Part shown: positions 23,247 through 34,339 of the stretch, in pieces | Position numbering within the stretch: the first letter of the stretch is position 1 | Layout of the letters: each line of letters opens with the position of its first letter | Origin: Liquidambar formosana | Lineage: Eukaryota; Streptophyta; Magnoliopsida; Saxifragales; Altingiaceae | Reading direction: 5' to 3' | Assembly: GCA_039720395.1 (NCBI GenBank) | Contig: CM077829.1 | Location: forward strand, 19,431,114-19,495,113 | DNA length: 64,000 bases | Notes under the pieces: generated by a model | What the model saw: only the letters and a program-made list of their open reading frames with translations | What the model was told of the DNA's origin: nothing | Databases searched by the model: none | Program-made: the position numbers and the translations under genes

Positions 23247-23264
23247 TCTCCAGTGGAGTCGCCA
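23247..23264 (-). other. tRNA primer binding site of element A
   Basis: Minus strand TGGCGACTCCACTGGAGA, three bases inside the LTR edge at 23268. From memory it fits the 3' end of a plant tRNA-Arg (anticodon ACG type) apart from one or two bases, the primer type I recall for Ogre elements. Comparison with the host tRNA set would settle this. Confidence 0.65.
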
Positions 23265-23267
23265 AAC

Positions 23268-26045
23268 TGTGAACCCCGGAAATTGGGCCCACAAGGGATT
23301 GAAAGAAAATGGGTTTGAAAAAGAAAAAGGAAAGGAGTCGCCACCTTATTTTTTAAAGGAAACAAGGAAAACCCTAAAAATAGTTTGTTTTAGGAAAACA
23401 ATTTGAATGACTCCATAAAAAAGGAAAGGCAAAAACCAATCTTTTGAAAACCAAAGAAATCGGGGATTCGGAGGCTAAGTTATGACATGGGAAGGTTCTA
23501 GGCAAAGCCTATAGGCACCCATGTCACCCTTTCGGTCTCTCAGTTCATTTGGGCTAAATCAAGATCTTTCCATACAAAAATCAGCAAGTATATCATCACA
23601 AGAATTGCATGCATATCATATATTTCATTCATCCATCCATGCATAATAAGCACATAAAAACAGAAAAAGAAAAAGAAGAAAAGAAAACAAAAATAGACCT
23701 AGGATGCTTGGATCCTAGAACGGACTTGAGCCTCACGAAGAGCACCTACGTACCATGCAACGAAATACATGGATGAAAGTCCACGTAGTTCGATTAGAAC
23801 TAAGGTTAAATCCTAATACAAACCTATGGTAAAAACCCTAGGTTTCCTTATTTGATCAAAAGAGAATTGATAGAAAGTTTGATTTTAGGAAAGAAATCCA
23901 CAAAATGGAAATCTTAATAAAAACCAGAATTTTGTTTATGAAGGAAACCTCTAATTAAACCATAGGATCATATTAAAAATTAACCCTAAATAGGGAGAAG
24001 AGAAGGGATAAGGAAGAAAGGTGAATTGGGGCACCTTCACACCCACTTACCTGAGCGCAATTACTCCAAACATTTAGCCATTTCAGACATAAGCAGCCCT
24101 ATTTGCCATAGGACAAATACCACACCTATTTGCACCCTTACAAGTGCTCAAAACCATACGAAAACACTAACATGCAAATCTGGACAGAATAGTATTATGA
24201 CCTAAAATCATCCACTAAGCATGCCAATAGCAAAAACAGCGAACAATAATAAGTCCTAACATATTCCTAGAACCATATCATGCATAAAAACCCTAAAACA
24301 TACTAACATGCATGCAAAACCATCATGTTTACTCCATATGAAAAACATATATAGCAAACACGAAGAAAAACCAATAAAAAAGTCTACTTTATCATGCTAT
24401 ATGAAAACAAACACGAAACAATGACTCTAAAACCCTAAACTCACAAATATGCTTAAAAACTCACAAGACATACTTTAATCATGCTAAAACCAAACTAAAC
24501 AGAAATTAAATCATGCATATTAACTAACTAAAGCAATATAACATGATGAAAATCCTAACTCTAACATGCAATGACACTAATCCTAGCACAAGGACAAACA
24601 GGAGCACAAGAATCATAACTATGCATTAAAAACCTAAAGGACAGCCCTAAAGCATGCTAAACAGTAGATATAAAAATAGATATTCCATGTATATTAACTA
24701 GCTAGAGTGTTAATACATGATAAAAAAGTTACCTTTAACATGCAATAAGCCTAACCCATATGAAAACCTAGTTTAAGCTTGAATAGAGAAGGAGAATACC
24801 TTAGGAAGGGCCTTCCTTTGTGTTTGTAATTGTTCGTGGCTCCTCAGGTCTTTAGAGTGAATCAAACCAACACGAATCCTCCTCTTTGTCAAAGTGGTAT
24901 CACAGCAAAGAGATCAAAACTCACTCAACTTTGAAAAGAAATAGAAAACAAAAAGAGAACAAGAGAAAAGAAAAGTGATTTTCGTCACTTTGCAGCAGCA
25001 GCAACTTCAATCGCGTTTTTGGGTATGAAAACGTTGGATTTGGACAAAGCTTGTGAAATACAAAGTTGTAGAGAATTGAATTATCTTTCTAACAAGACCA
25101 ATTTCATCAAATTCTGACTTCGGATGAAAAAGTTATGATTAAAATACGACTGCTGGTTTTCAGAAAATCTGCTGCTGAATTATGACGAATTTCACTCCCT
25201 CCAAACCCTCTTCTCCTCTCCCTTGTTTAAAGACATTAAGAGAGTATTTATAGCTGAAATCTGGAGTTTCCCTTTCCTTCCTGGACTAGGTTTCCTTGGA
25301 GAATAATCAAAAGGTATTTTATATTGATAAAAGACTTCTAATCTGAATAGGAAAAGGAAATTGTCTTTTATAAAAATTGGGAGACTGACCGCTAACACGC
25401 ATGCACATGTATCGTATGTGCGTACACACACTCATCACATACGTACACGTGTTAGTGTCATGATAAAAATGGCTAATTTAATAAAATAATTTTCTTTTCA
25501 TTTTAACCAAAAATCTCATGCTGTGATTCGCACTAATTCTTCAAGGATAATCCGTAAATAACCACACTAAACTCATCATTAGGCCATATCAAAATTGAAC
25601 TTCATGAAACACTTTTGAGGGTAAAATGATGACTAATGAAAGTCAATTTGAAAAGATTTGGTTGGTAATTGTGAGTCAATTAGAGCTAACCCAAGGAAGG
25701 GTCAATTAACCAACTTGAACTACATCGAGCCATTTTAATCCCGAGCCATTGACTTACCAAATTGAACCTAGAAATACCTCTTATGCATCTATATGAACTC
25801 CAATTGACAATTTGGAGATCATTTCAAGGTCAAATGAAAAGTTTGGGACTTAAAAGACGATTATGCCCCTCAAGTCACAAAAGCTCTTATTATCCCTCAA
25901 GATCAACTCCAATTTGAACCAAAATTCATATCCATTGTCCTTGTGACTCTAGAAAACTAATGCAAGTGACTAGACTCAAAAACAAAACAAAAACATGCAT
26001 GAAATGATGAGCCCTAGTAAGGTGGTGCAAAAATGGGGTGTGACA
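23268..26045 (-). repeat. 5' LTR of element A (2778 bp)
   Basis: Complete, uninterrupted LTR that drives the minus-strand transcript. Its minus-strand TATA box TATAAATA lies at 25252-25245. An extra TGGCGACTCC, identical to the core of the primer site, lies 66-75 bp inside the edge (23343-23334). There are no coding frames of note. The target duplicate agggt follows at 26046. Confidence 0.93.
25245..25252 (-). promoter_or_regulatory. TATA box in the 5' LTR of element A
   Basis: TATAAATA on the minus strand, followed by ctctcttaatg. Identical sequence is at 10852-10859 in the other LTR, and element B's LTR has TATAAATA at 33054-33047. Confidence 0.6.
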
Positions 26046-26258
26046 AGGGTTATCAACTTTTCTTTTTCAAGTGGTGAGAGGGTTATCCCAATTTTAATTA
26101 TCTTTGGCAATCCATTTGTCCCTAAATTGATTGATTCCAATTCATCCATGTTAGGGTCGGTGACACCCCTTTTCCTTCGCTCGACGAGCTCCGGGGGGAC
26201 GTCATTCCTAAGATCTATATCCATGCCATAAATATCCATAGAAGAGAGAAAGAAAACA
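26046..26258 (-). pseudogene. pol: 5' end of pol of element B, cut by element A
   Basis: After the intron acceptor (26259) the frame reads through MDIYGMDIDLRNDVPPELVE to ...EKEKLITL, where element A interrupts it. The next residues (LLKANITAFAW) continue at 6186. It matches the same part of A's pol closely. Confidence 0.85.
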
Positions 26259-26444
26259 CTGCAAGCAAACAATGTATAAAATAAACATACTTCATTAAAG
26301 GAACTAACAAAAAGACATAAACTTGAAGACAGAAGGGGAAACAAAATTTGGTGCCACAACTATGAAACGACTCCTAACTCCACAGAGTGGGATAGGCGGA
26401 CACACTTTATTGAAAGCAGGAAAGACTCTAACTAAGGAACCTAC
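26259..26444 (-). other. Probable 186-nt intron joining gag-protease to pol (B)
   Basis: Donor GTAGGT starts at 26444 and again overlaps the gag-protease stop TAG (26443-26441). The acceptor TTTGCTTGCAG ends at 26259. Splicing joins the frames in the same phase as in A. The intron bodies differ, but the donor, acceptor and phase are kept. Confidence 0.7.
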
Positions 26445-29400
26445 AAGCTACAATCAGGCAGGTCATGATCTTCCTCTTCAAGGATCTCTGCAATGGCTCC
26501 ATCTTCTAGGTACCAATTGTGAAGTGGCATGGTTGCAAGGTGAACTGACGAATCTTGGCAATCTTCTGCTGCTGACTCCCCCACAGTAAGAACCATATCT
26601 TGGAACATGGTGACCATAGCCTCGATATCCACATGCTCTACCCAGTCTTCTTTCTTCTTTCCCATAGAGTTGTACCAACTCATCAAGCTCTGAGGAGTCA
26701 GCCCTTCTGTAAAGTACTTGTCGCAAAAATCTCTATCTGCCAAGGCTGGATCAGAACTTGGGTAAAAAGTACAATAAAGTGATGGTTCTTCCTCTCCGAA
26801 CTCTTGTATGCCTTCAAACCCCATAGTGAGGACCATGTCTTGAAACAGAGTGACCATGGTTTCAGAGTCCATATGCTCTACCCAATCTTCTTCTTTTTCC
26901 TCCCAATAATCGTCATTGATGGCTTCATCATCCACCATTTCAGCGGTGATTGGATACCATTCGGTGAAGAAAATCTCAAACTCCGGGATTCTGATCTTGG
27001 TTGTCGGATTGATTATAGGCTCTGGGAACCCACAGTACAGGAAGTCATCCCCCTCCTTGATAAAATAGCCATTCAGAGTCGGCCTGTATAGTGAAATCTT
27101 AAAATCTGGCACCCTTCCTTCGGCTCTAGCTTTTCCCTTCTCCTTATTCCTCCTTGTCATTTCTGCATAGTCATTCTTGGTGGGCTCATATCCTAACCCA
27201 AAAGTGTAGGAAACAACCCGGCTTTGAATAGAATGGGGAATTCCTTGTTGGCGATGCCCTAGGCCCATACTCGGAAAGAAATTCATTTTCCGCATTATCT
27301 CACCAATATGTAAATTACCATGGGGGCAATAGTCAAGGGGTATCAATTCTTCCTTTTCCAACTCCTTTTCTATGCACTGCACATACTCAAACCCCGACAA
27401 GGGTATCTCAACTGACTCTGGTTTTATTTCACATATGGGTACACCCGCCATATTCAAATCATAGTCCCCTTGAAGCGTTACAATGGCTCCTTCATGTGGG
27501 AACTTTACCTTTTGATGTAATGATGATGGCACAGTCCCAGCAGGATGAATCCAAGGCCTTCCTAATAACATATTAAAACATGACGGCACATCCAAGACTT
27601 GAAACTCTACTCTGAACTCCGTAGGTCCCATGATTAAAAGTAAAGTGATCACCCCAATTACTTCTCTACGGGTATTATCATACGCCCTCACTGTCTGCCC
27701 AAATGGAGTGAAATCAGTGGGCCCCAAGCCCAAAACAGTTGCAGTTCTCAAGGGACATACATTCAGCGCGGAACCATTATCAATCAAGACCATGGGAACC
27801 CTCTTCCCCATGGTGTCAACAGTTATATGCAAAGCTTGGGAATGGCTTGGCCCACTTTTAGGCAAGTCAGCCTCTGTGAACACTATAGTGGAATTCTTCA
27901 GAGCAGGGTTTACAAGATTCACCAATCCCTCAGGAGACAAATCAACCGGAACCTGTATCTGATTTAATAACTTCAGCACTATCTGTCTGTGTTTGTGAGA
28001 GGCCATAAGCAAACCCCAAATAGTGATATTGGCGTTGGTCTTCTTCAATTGTCGGAGTACTTTATCCTCTTCTTCTTGCACATCAAGGAGCTTATCTAAT
28101 TCACCCAACGGATTATCAGATTCCAAGTACGGAGGCTTGAAGTGGCGGCCCCCTCTTGTCATGTGGTCTACTTCTTCATCGCTAGCCTATATGTCATCAA
28201 TCTCATTTGTGTCACCCATTAGGTCATCCCATTCAATCATGTCAATGTCCTCCATCTGCACCTCTTCGGGTATATCATCCTAACCCGTAGGAATTATGAG
28301 CTCACTTGGCAATGGATTAGGGTAAAGCACATAGTAATCAAACTTCCCCGAAGGTTCTCCCAATAACCCCACTTGAGGGTCTCCTGTTTCATACCTTTCT
28401 TTCAACTGCTGTTGGATAGACTTCTTTGACAATTGTAGGGTCTTTTGATCAATGAGGTCTTGGACGACCTTTTTCAACATAGCACAGTCCTCAGTATCAT
28501 GGCCGGGTATACCATGGTATTGGCAATATTGATGGGGTGTTTGGGGTCTTGGTTTTGGAAGGTGAGGTATGATGAGGCTTTTGTTACAGCATCGGTAAAA
28601 GGCTTGGGTCAAGGGCATGGGTAATGGGGTGTATTGTCTTATGGGTAGGCATGGTCGAGATGGGTCGGCTTCAATGGCATTTATGGAATTGGATGAATTA
28701 TGAGAGGGAAGTGGATTTTGGGTGACATTTGGGCGATTTGGTGGAGTTGGTGGTGAGATGATTTGGTGGAGTTGGTGGTGAGATGATCTCATGCCTAAAT
28801 CGATAGCAACGGTTGGTTGAGTGGCCTTTGGCTTGGTGGAATTTGCAGTATTCATTCTCATTGTAGTTCTTGGGCAATGGGTTTGGTGGTGGTCTTGGGT
28901 CGAGAGGTTTCAACAGGCCTCGGCTCTTTAGCTTTTCAAGCACTTTCTCAAGTGGCATGTGCAGCTCGGTGAATTGGCGAGGTGGGTTGGTGTCATTTAG
29001 GGAGATAGGTTGAGTGGGTTGGGTTATGGCATTGACCTCGGCATTGTTTTTCCCAGCAAAGTTCGGCCTGCGGCTCCTTTGGACTTCTTCTGTCTTGATT
29101 GACCCATCGGCAATAGCATCCTCAACTTGTGTACCTGCTCCGATAAGAGCCTTGAAATTAAGGAAATAGTGAGCAAAGTGGTGCTTGTGATACACCGGCA
29201 ATAGGTTCTTAACCACCAACTGAATCTGATCTTCCTCATTCGGTCTATCTGCCATTTTCGAGGCCTTTTGCCTCCACCTTGTAATGAAAGCGGAGAAAGT
29301 CTCATTAGCCCCTTGTTTTGTGGTCTCTAGGTCCCTTCTTGTGACATCCTCCTCAGTATTATATTTGTAGTGCTCCGAAAACTCATTACATATGTCCTCC

Positions 29401-30017
29401 CAAGTCCGGGTTCTATTCTCATCCAAGGCTAGGAACCACTTTAAGGCAGAAGTGGCTAGGGTTTCATGGAACATTTGAGCCAAGAGTTCATCTGTCGCTC
29501 CTCGAGGGTGCATAGCTCGTACATTCATCTTCAAATGGGTCTTAGGGCAACCCGTTCCATCAAACTTTTCTAATTCGGGCATCTTGAATTGTAGTGGAAT
29601 ACGAGCTTAAGGAAACAAAGATAGGGTACGTACATCCACCATGTCATCTGTCCTACAGATTCCCTTTATAGTTCTCTCCAAGGCTTCTACCTTGCTAGCC
29701 AACACAGAGTCTGTATCAAAGGTCTTCCCCTTACTTCCCCCTTCTAGGTTAAAAATTTCAGGTGATTCATTTCCCTTGGGCTTAGTACTTCCTCCTTCAT
29801 TGGTTTTAGTGCCTTCTCTAGACTGAGTCCCATTTTCGATGTTATCTCCTGGGGTACAGCCATTATTCTGTTCGGGTTCCGACATCTTATGTTGGATATC
29901 TTGGGCCATTTTCAATGCTCTCTCGGATACATCGATGGTGTAATCAAGCTTGGTCATGATAGCCCTCAAACAAGCCTCAACATCAAAACCCCCTTCACTA
30001 GTTGCTTCGTCGGCCAT
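26441..30017 (-). pseudogene. gag-pro: gag-protease of element B, broken
   Basis: Start ATG at 30017. Same layout as A: acidic N-terminus, gag domain (from MPELEKFDG), two zinc-knuckle-like units (CKFHQAKGHSTNRC, CQYHGIPGHDTEDC), and aspartic protease VLIDNGSALNVCPL. Unlike A, it then has a segment with a G-patch look (FFPSMGLGHRQQGIPHS, FGLGYEPTKNDY), and after it an acidic unit (EEDWVEHMDSETM/ KEDWVEHVDIEAM) repeated twice. Breaks: TAA at 29609-29607, a deletion plus tandem duplication with frameshift around 28735-28795, TAG at 28282-28280 and TAG at 28189-28187, the last two from TGG. Confidence 0.85.
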
Positions 30018-30754
30018 ATCTAACTAGTTGGTAGGATCAATCTTCACTAAGCGCCCTTGCTGGTCGTGGATCCAAGCCAGTACGTCCTCTCACTCCTCTA
30101 TGAAAGGGAACAATCAGTCTCTCATCCTAAGGGTATGTCCTAGGCTTCCATATTTGTCTCAACGACTTCACATCATATATACTCAATTAGTCCCTTTTAA
30201 TCCAATTACCTTTGCAAGGGTCATGAGTGAAACGTACGTATTAAGGATATAGGGTGCAAAGGTTCTCTTATTAATTTTCCATTAAGCACATCACAAACAC
30301 GGTCATGATATCATTACAAACAATGTGGGTGCATAAGGGTGAAACCATAGTGCCCTACAAGTCTGTCTATATGGACTAATGATAAGGGTAGGCTGGGGTC
30401 CTTCACTTGCTTGAGCAATCTTTATACCTAACCACATGTGGCATCAGGAACGCCGCGTGGGTCCAGCAGTACGTGATTAACTCATTTCATATACCCAAAA
30501 GCAAGCCCAAAGGTACTTGGCAAGAGAGGTTGAGAGCTTTCACCCTAACACATGGAATCAGGAAAACCAAGGTTGAGGCTAGGCCCGTCAGTGGCAAGGA
30601 TACATCGAGGGACATTGATCCTAGCATGCAAGAGTTTGCGCACATAATGCAATAAATGAAAGCACACAATCAAGCGGATGCAATGTGATTGATTTTAATT
30701 AAACAAAAGAAATTAACTTAGCCCAATCAAATTGTATAGAGTCTAGCCCACAAA
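30018..30754 (-). other. Untranslated leader of element B
   Basis: Counterpart of A's leader. The half next to the primer site (30310-30754) is strongly conserved with A, including the cctaaccacatgtggcatc block. No gene is seen. Confidence 0.6.
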
Positions 30755-30772
30755 TCCCTAGTGGAGTCGCCA
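30755..30772 (-). other. tRNA primer binding site of element B
   Basis: Minus strand TGGCGACTCCACTAGGGA, three bases from the LTR edge at 30776. The core TGGCGACTCC is the same as in A. Probably tRNA-Arg. Confidence 0.6.
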
Positions 30773-30775
30773 GTC

Positions 30776-33700
30776 TGTGGACCCCAAAAAGTGGCCCACA
30801 TGATTCAAAAGAAAATATTTGGTTTGAAAACGAAAAAGGAAAGGAGTCGCCACCTTATTTTTTAAAGGAAATAAGGAAAACCCTAAAAAAACAATTTTGT
30901 TTTAGGAAAACAAAAGAATGACTCCATGTTTAAAAATGGTAAGGCAAAAGATCTTTTGGAAACCAAAGAAATCGGGGATTCGGAGGCCAAGTTACGATAT
31001 GGGAAGGTTCTAGGCAAAGCCTATAGGCACCCATATCGCCCTAAACGGTCTCTTAATTTAATTGGACTAAATCAAAGTCTTAAACACATAAAAATCAACA
31101 ATTATCATCTCAAGGACAGCATGCATATCATCCATTCATTCATCCATATAAGCAAATAAATCAAAGATATATAGAAAAGAGAAAGAGGGGAGAGAAAACC
31201 TAGGATACTTGGTATCCTAGGGCGGACTTGAACCTCACGAAGGGCGCCTACGTACCATGTATGGAAATAAATGGATCAAAGTCCACGTAGTTCGAAAGGG
31301 AATAGGGTTATAACCTAATAAAGGCCTATAGTAAACCCTAAGTTTCCTTTCAAGAAAAACATGGTAAGTTTCCAAAAATAAATGATTCTCAAAAGATCTT
31401 TAGTAAATATGGAATTTGATAAAGATGGAAACTTTGATTTAAAAGGTATTTTTTAGGAATGGAAACTATAGGAATTACCATACCCCTCTATTAAGGAATA
31501 ACCCCTAGGAGGGAGAAAGGGAAAGTTTCAAAGAAAGGAAAGAAGGGTGAATTGGGGCACCCTCATACCCTACTTACCTTTAAGCAAAAGCAACCTGTCA
31601 AAATAACTACCCTATTGCATAAGGTAATTACCTTATTTGCAAGATTTCATCTTGCAATAGCCAAAATAACCACCCCACATTGGTGGGGTAGTTGCACCTG
31701 TTATACCTGTCGAGCACCTGCAATTTGCATGCAAAACACACCAAAAATACCAACCAACCAAACTAGTTCCAAATCAAGCAATTATCATGCTTAAACATAG
31801 GCTAACACATGCTCAAAATATGGTAATAAGAACAATGAACAAATCTGGACAGAATTGAAATAAGGCTTAAAATCAACCATAAGTCATGCAAACAACATGA
31901 ATCATAAGCTAACTAAACCTTAATTCAGTCCTATATGCAATGACATGCAAATAACCCTAAAAATCAACTATATGAATGCTCCAAATATCATATTTAAGGC
32001 AATAAACAAATCTGGACAGAATAGAAATAAGGTCTATATTCATTCACTAAATATGCAAACAACATAAACAGTGAATAATTACAAACCCTAATTTAATCCT
32101 AGAACCATAACATGCATAAAAACCCTAAAATCCACTACATGAATGCTAAAAATACCATAGTTATCTAATATGCAACCCACATATAGCAACTATGAAGAAA
32201 AAACAGAGAAAATCCCTAAGCTATCATGCTATATGCAACTAAACCAACACAAGGATGATAAAAACCCTAGAATCACAATGGTGCATAAAATCACATGGAA
32301 TAACACTCTAGCATACTAAACAGCCCATGGATATCATCCTAAACATGCATACTAGCTAATAGAAATATCAAAATATGATAAAAACATAAGCTTTAATATG
32401 CAAAAGAGTTATTTCATGCAGAAAACCAATTTCAGCACTAAGGAAACCCTAGAGTCCCAAATATGCAGTAAATCACATGGAATAACACCCTAGCATACTA
32501 AACAGCCCATGAATATCATCCTAAACATTCATACTAACTAATAGAAGTAGGAAAATATGATAAAAACATAAGCTTGAACATGAAATAATGGCTATTCAAT
32601 GCAAAACCCTAGAAAAGACTCTAGAGACCCTAAAAACACAAACACTCATAAAATCACATGAAATAACATCATATCATGCAAATCCAGCCATAAACCTTAT
32701 TCTAATCATGTATTTTAAGCATTAGAAGCATCAACACATGATAAAAACATAAGCTTTAAACATGAAACAATGCTATTTTATGCAAAAAAAAACCCTAATT
32801 TCTAAGAAAAGAGAAAGAGGGAGAGGTATACCTATGGTTACTACTGTAGAACTTCTCTCCTCCTCTTATGTACTACTGGAAACACTCTCCTTCAAGCCTT
32901 CAAGCAAAGCTTCAGCCCTCCTCTAAGCTCCTTCTCTCACTCTCTCACTCAGAATTTAGGTTAAACTACCCTAAGGATGGCTGTCATAGCCTCCAAGTCT
33001 CAAACATGCCTCTAAAGTGCCCTCCTATTGCTGAAGTATAAGGGGGTATTTATAGGGTTTGAGGGAAAACCCTCAATGGTTGGGATTAAAACCCTAGGTA
33101 TTGATCCAAGGGCTCTTAGAGGTTCCCTTGGGGCTCAAGTAGGTCAAATAGGGCTGAAAATAGGGTTAAATGGCGACTGGAGGCGAGCAAATCCGAGGAA
33201 ATAGGAAGGGAGCCACGTCAACACACAAAAAAGGAAAGAGGCTCGGGTGACCATCTAGGGCTGGGCGGCTAGCCACCTGGGCCCAGGCGGCTAGCCGTCC
33301 AAGTCTGGGTGGTCACCCGAGGCCATGTCAGCTTCAACCCATTTTTTACCCTTTCGGCTTCCAAATGTGTTTTAGGGCTCAAATTAACTCCGATTTTGAC
33401 GAAACGAAAGCCAAAACGACCGTATTTCAAAGGGGAATGTAATTTGACTCACTTGAGGGCAAGAAACCCTAGCCATGGTTGCATGGTTGGGTCCTATAAA
33501 GGTGGTTAACCGCTATGCCTCACCATCACTTAGCTTAGGTATGCACATAGGGTCGCACCGAATGCTTTCTAATTCAAAATTCAACCTCCCTAAACACATT
33601 TGGGGATGAAATTAAGACTAATCAAAGTCAAATGAGTAGTCATAGGGTGAAAATCATGAGCCGATTCGAGCTAACCCGAAATAGGTCTCTTAACCAACCT

Positions 33701-34028
33701 GAGCCATGTTGAGCCATTCTAATCCCGAACCATCAATTCATCGAATTGAACCCACAAATACCTCAAATGCATCCATATGAACTCCAATTAGCAACTTGGA
33801 GATCATTTCAAGGTCAAATGGAAAGTTTGTGACTAAAAAGACGATTATGCCCCTCAAGTCACAAAAGTTCTTATTAACCCTCAAGATCAACTCCAAATCG
33901 AACCAAAATTCATACACATCATCCTCAAGACTCTAGAAACTCAATGCAAAAGACTAGACTCAAAAAGAAAACAAAAAGACACATGAAATGACAAACCCTA
34001 GCTAAGGTGGCAAAAATGGAGTGTGACA
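30776..34028 (-). repeat. 5' LTR of element B (about 3.25 kb)
   Basis: It begins TGTGGACCCC and ends GTGTGACA on the plus strand. It is clearly related to A's LTR at both ends (GGAGTCGCCACC block, final 300 bp), with a diverged middle. It has its own minus-strand TATA box (33054-33047), a copy of the cruciform-like element (33242-33321) and the extra primer-like TGGCGACTCC at 30852-30843. Confidence 0.85.
33242..33321. promoter_or_regulatory. Cruciform-like inverted repeat inside element B's LTR
   Basis: Arms CTCGGGTGACCA (33242-33253) and TGGTCACCCGAG (33310-33321) flank two GGCGGCTAGCC-type cores. The same element lies upstream of the antisense genes at 1152-1209 and 14008-14059. Here it is upstream of the LTR TATA box on the minus strand. 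Confidence 0.6.
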
Positions 34029-34339
34029 CTAGGTATGTTAGCTGTATACCATCAACATAGGATAGTATTTTGTCAACAAAGTCATCAACATCAATGGCTT
34101 CCTCATCACGAAGCTCCTATCTCACATGTTTTTCATTCTTAGCAATTACTTTTTTTACCCCCTTCCTCTTCTTGCCTGTCTCATACATGTATTTTGGTTT
34201 TTTACTTTCTTTTCGAGTCCCTTATTTAGACTTCACACATTTAGCAAGAGACAATGGAGTTGGCTAGTTTTTGGGAGGCACAAGATGGTTTTTTACTTTG
34301 TTACGAAATAGCTGGTGTCTTTGTAAAAGCTTGTGTGAT

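Larger units (their letters stand above)
6187..26045 (-). mobile_element. Complete Tat/Ogre-like Ty3/gypsy element A, nested in element B
   Basis: The boundaries are firm. LTRs lie at 6187-11652 and 23268-26045, both start TGT and end ACA, and the insertion is flanked by 5-bp duplicates agggt (6182-6186 and 26046-26050) that interrupt B's pol. The left LTR without its own insertion is exactly 2778 bp, the same as the right LTR. By eye I see only about a dozen substitutions between them, so the insertion is recent. Order on the minus strand: LTR, tRNA primer site, long leader, gag-protease, intron, pol, spacer, antisense gene, hairpin array, polypurine-like site, LTR. Gag and pol each carry disabling changes, so A is not autonomous now. 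Confidence 0.93.
26046..34028 (-). mobile_element. Ty3/gypsy element B, 5' part
   Basis: This holds B's 5' LTR (30776-34028), primer site, leader, gag-protease, intron and the first codons of pol. It continues at 6186 after element A. B and A share gene order, primer site and intron, but B has an extra segment of about 190 residues near the end of gag-protease. The right flank starts ctagg at 34029; the matching duplicate is outside the window. Confidence 0.85.
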
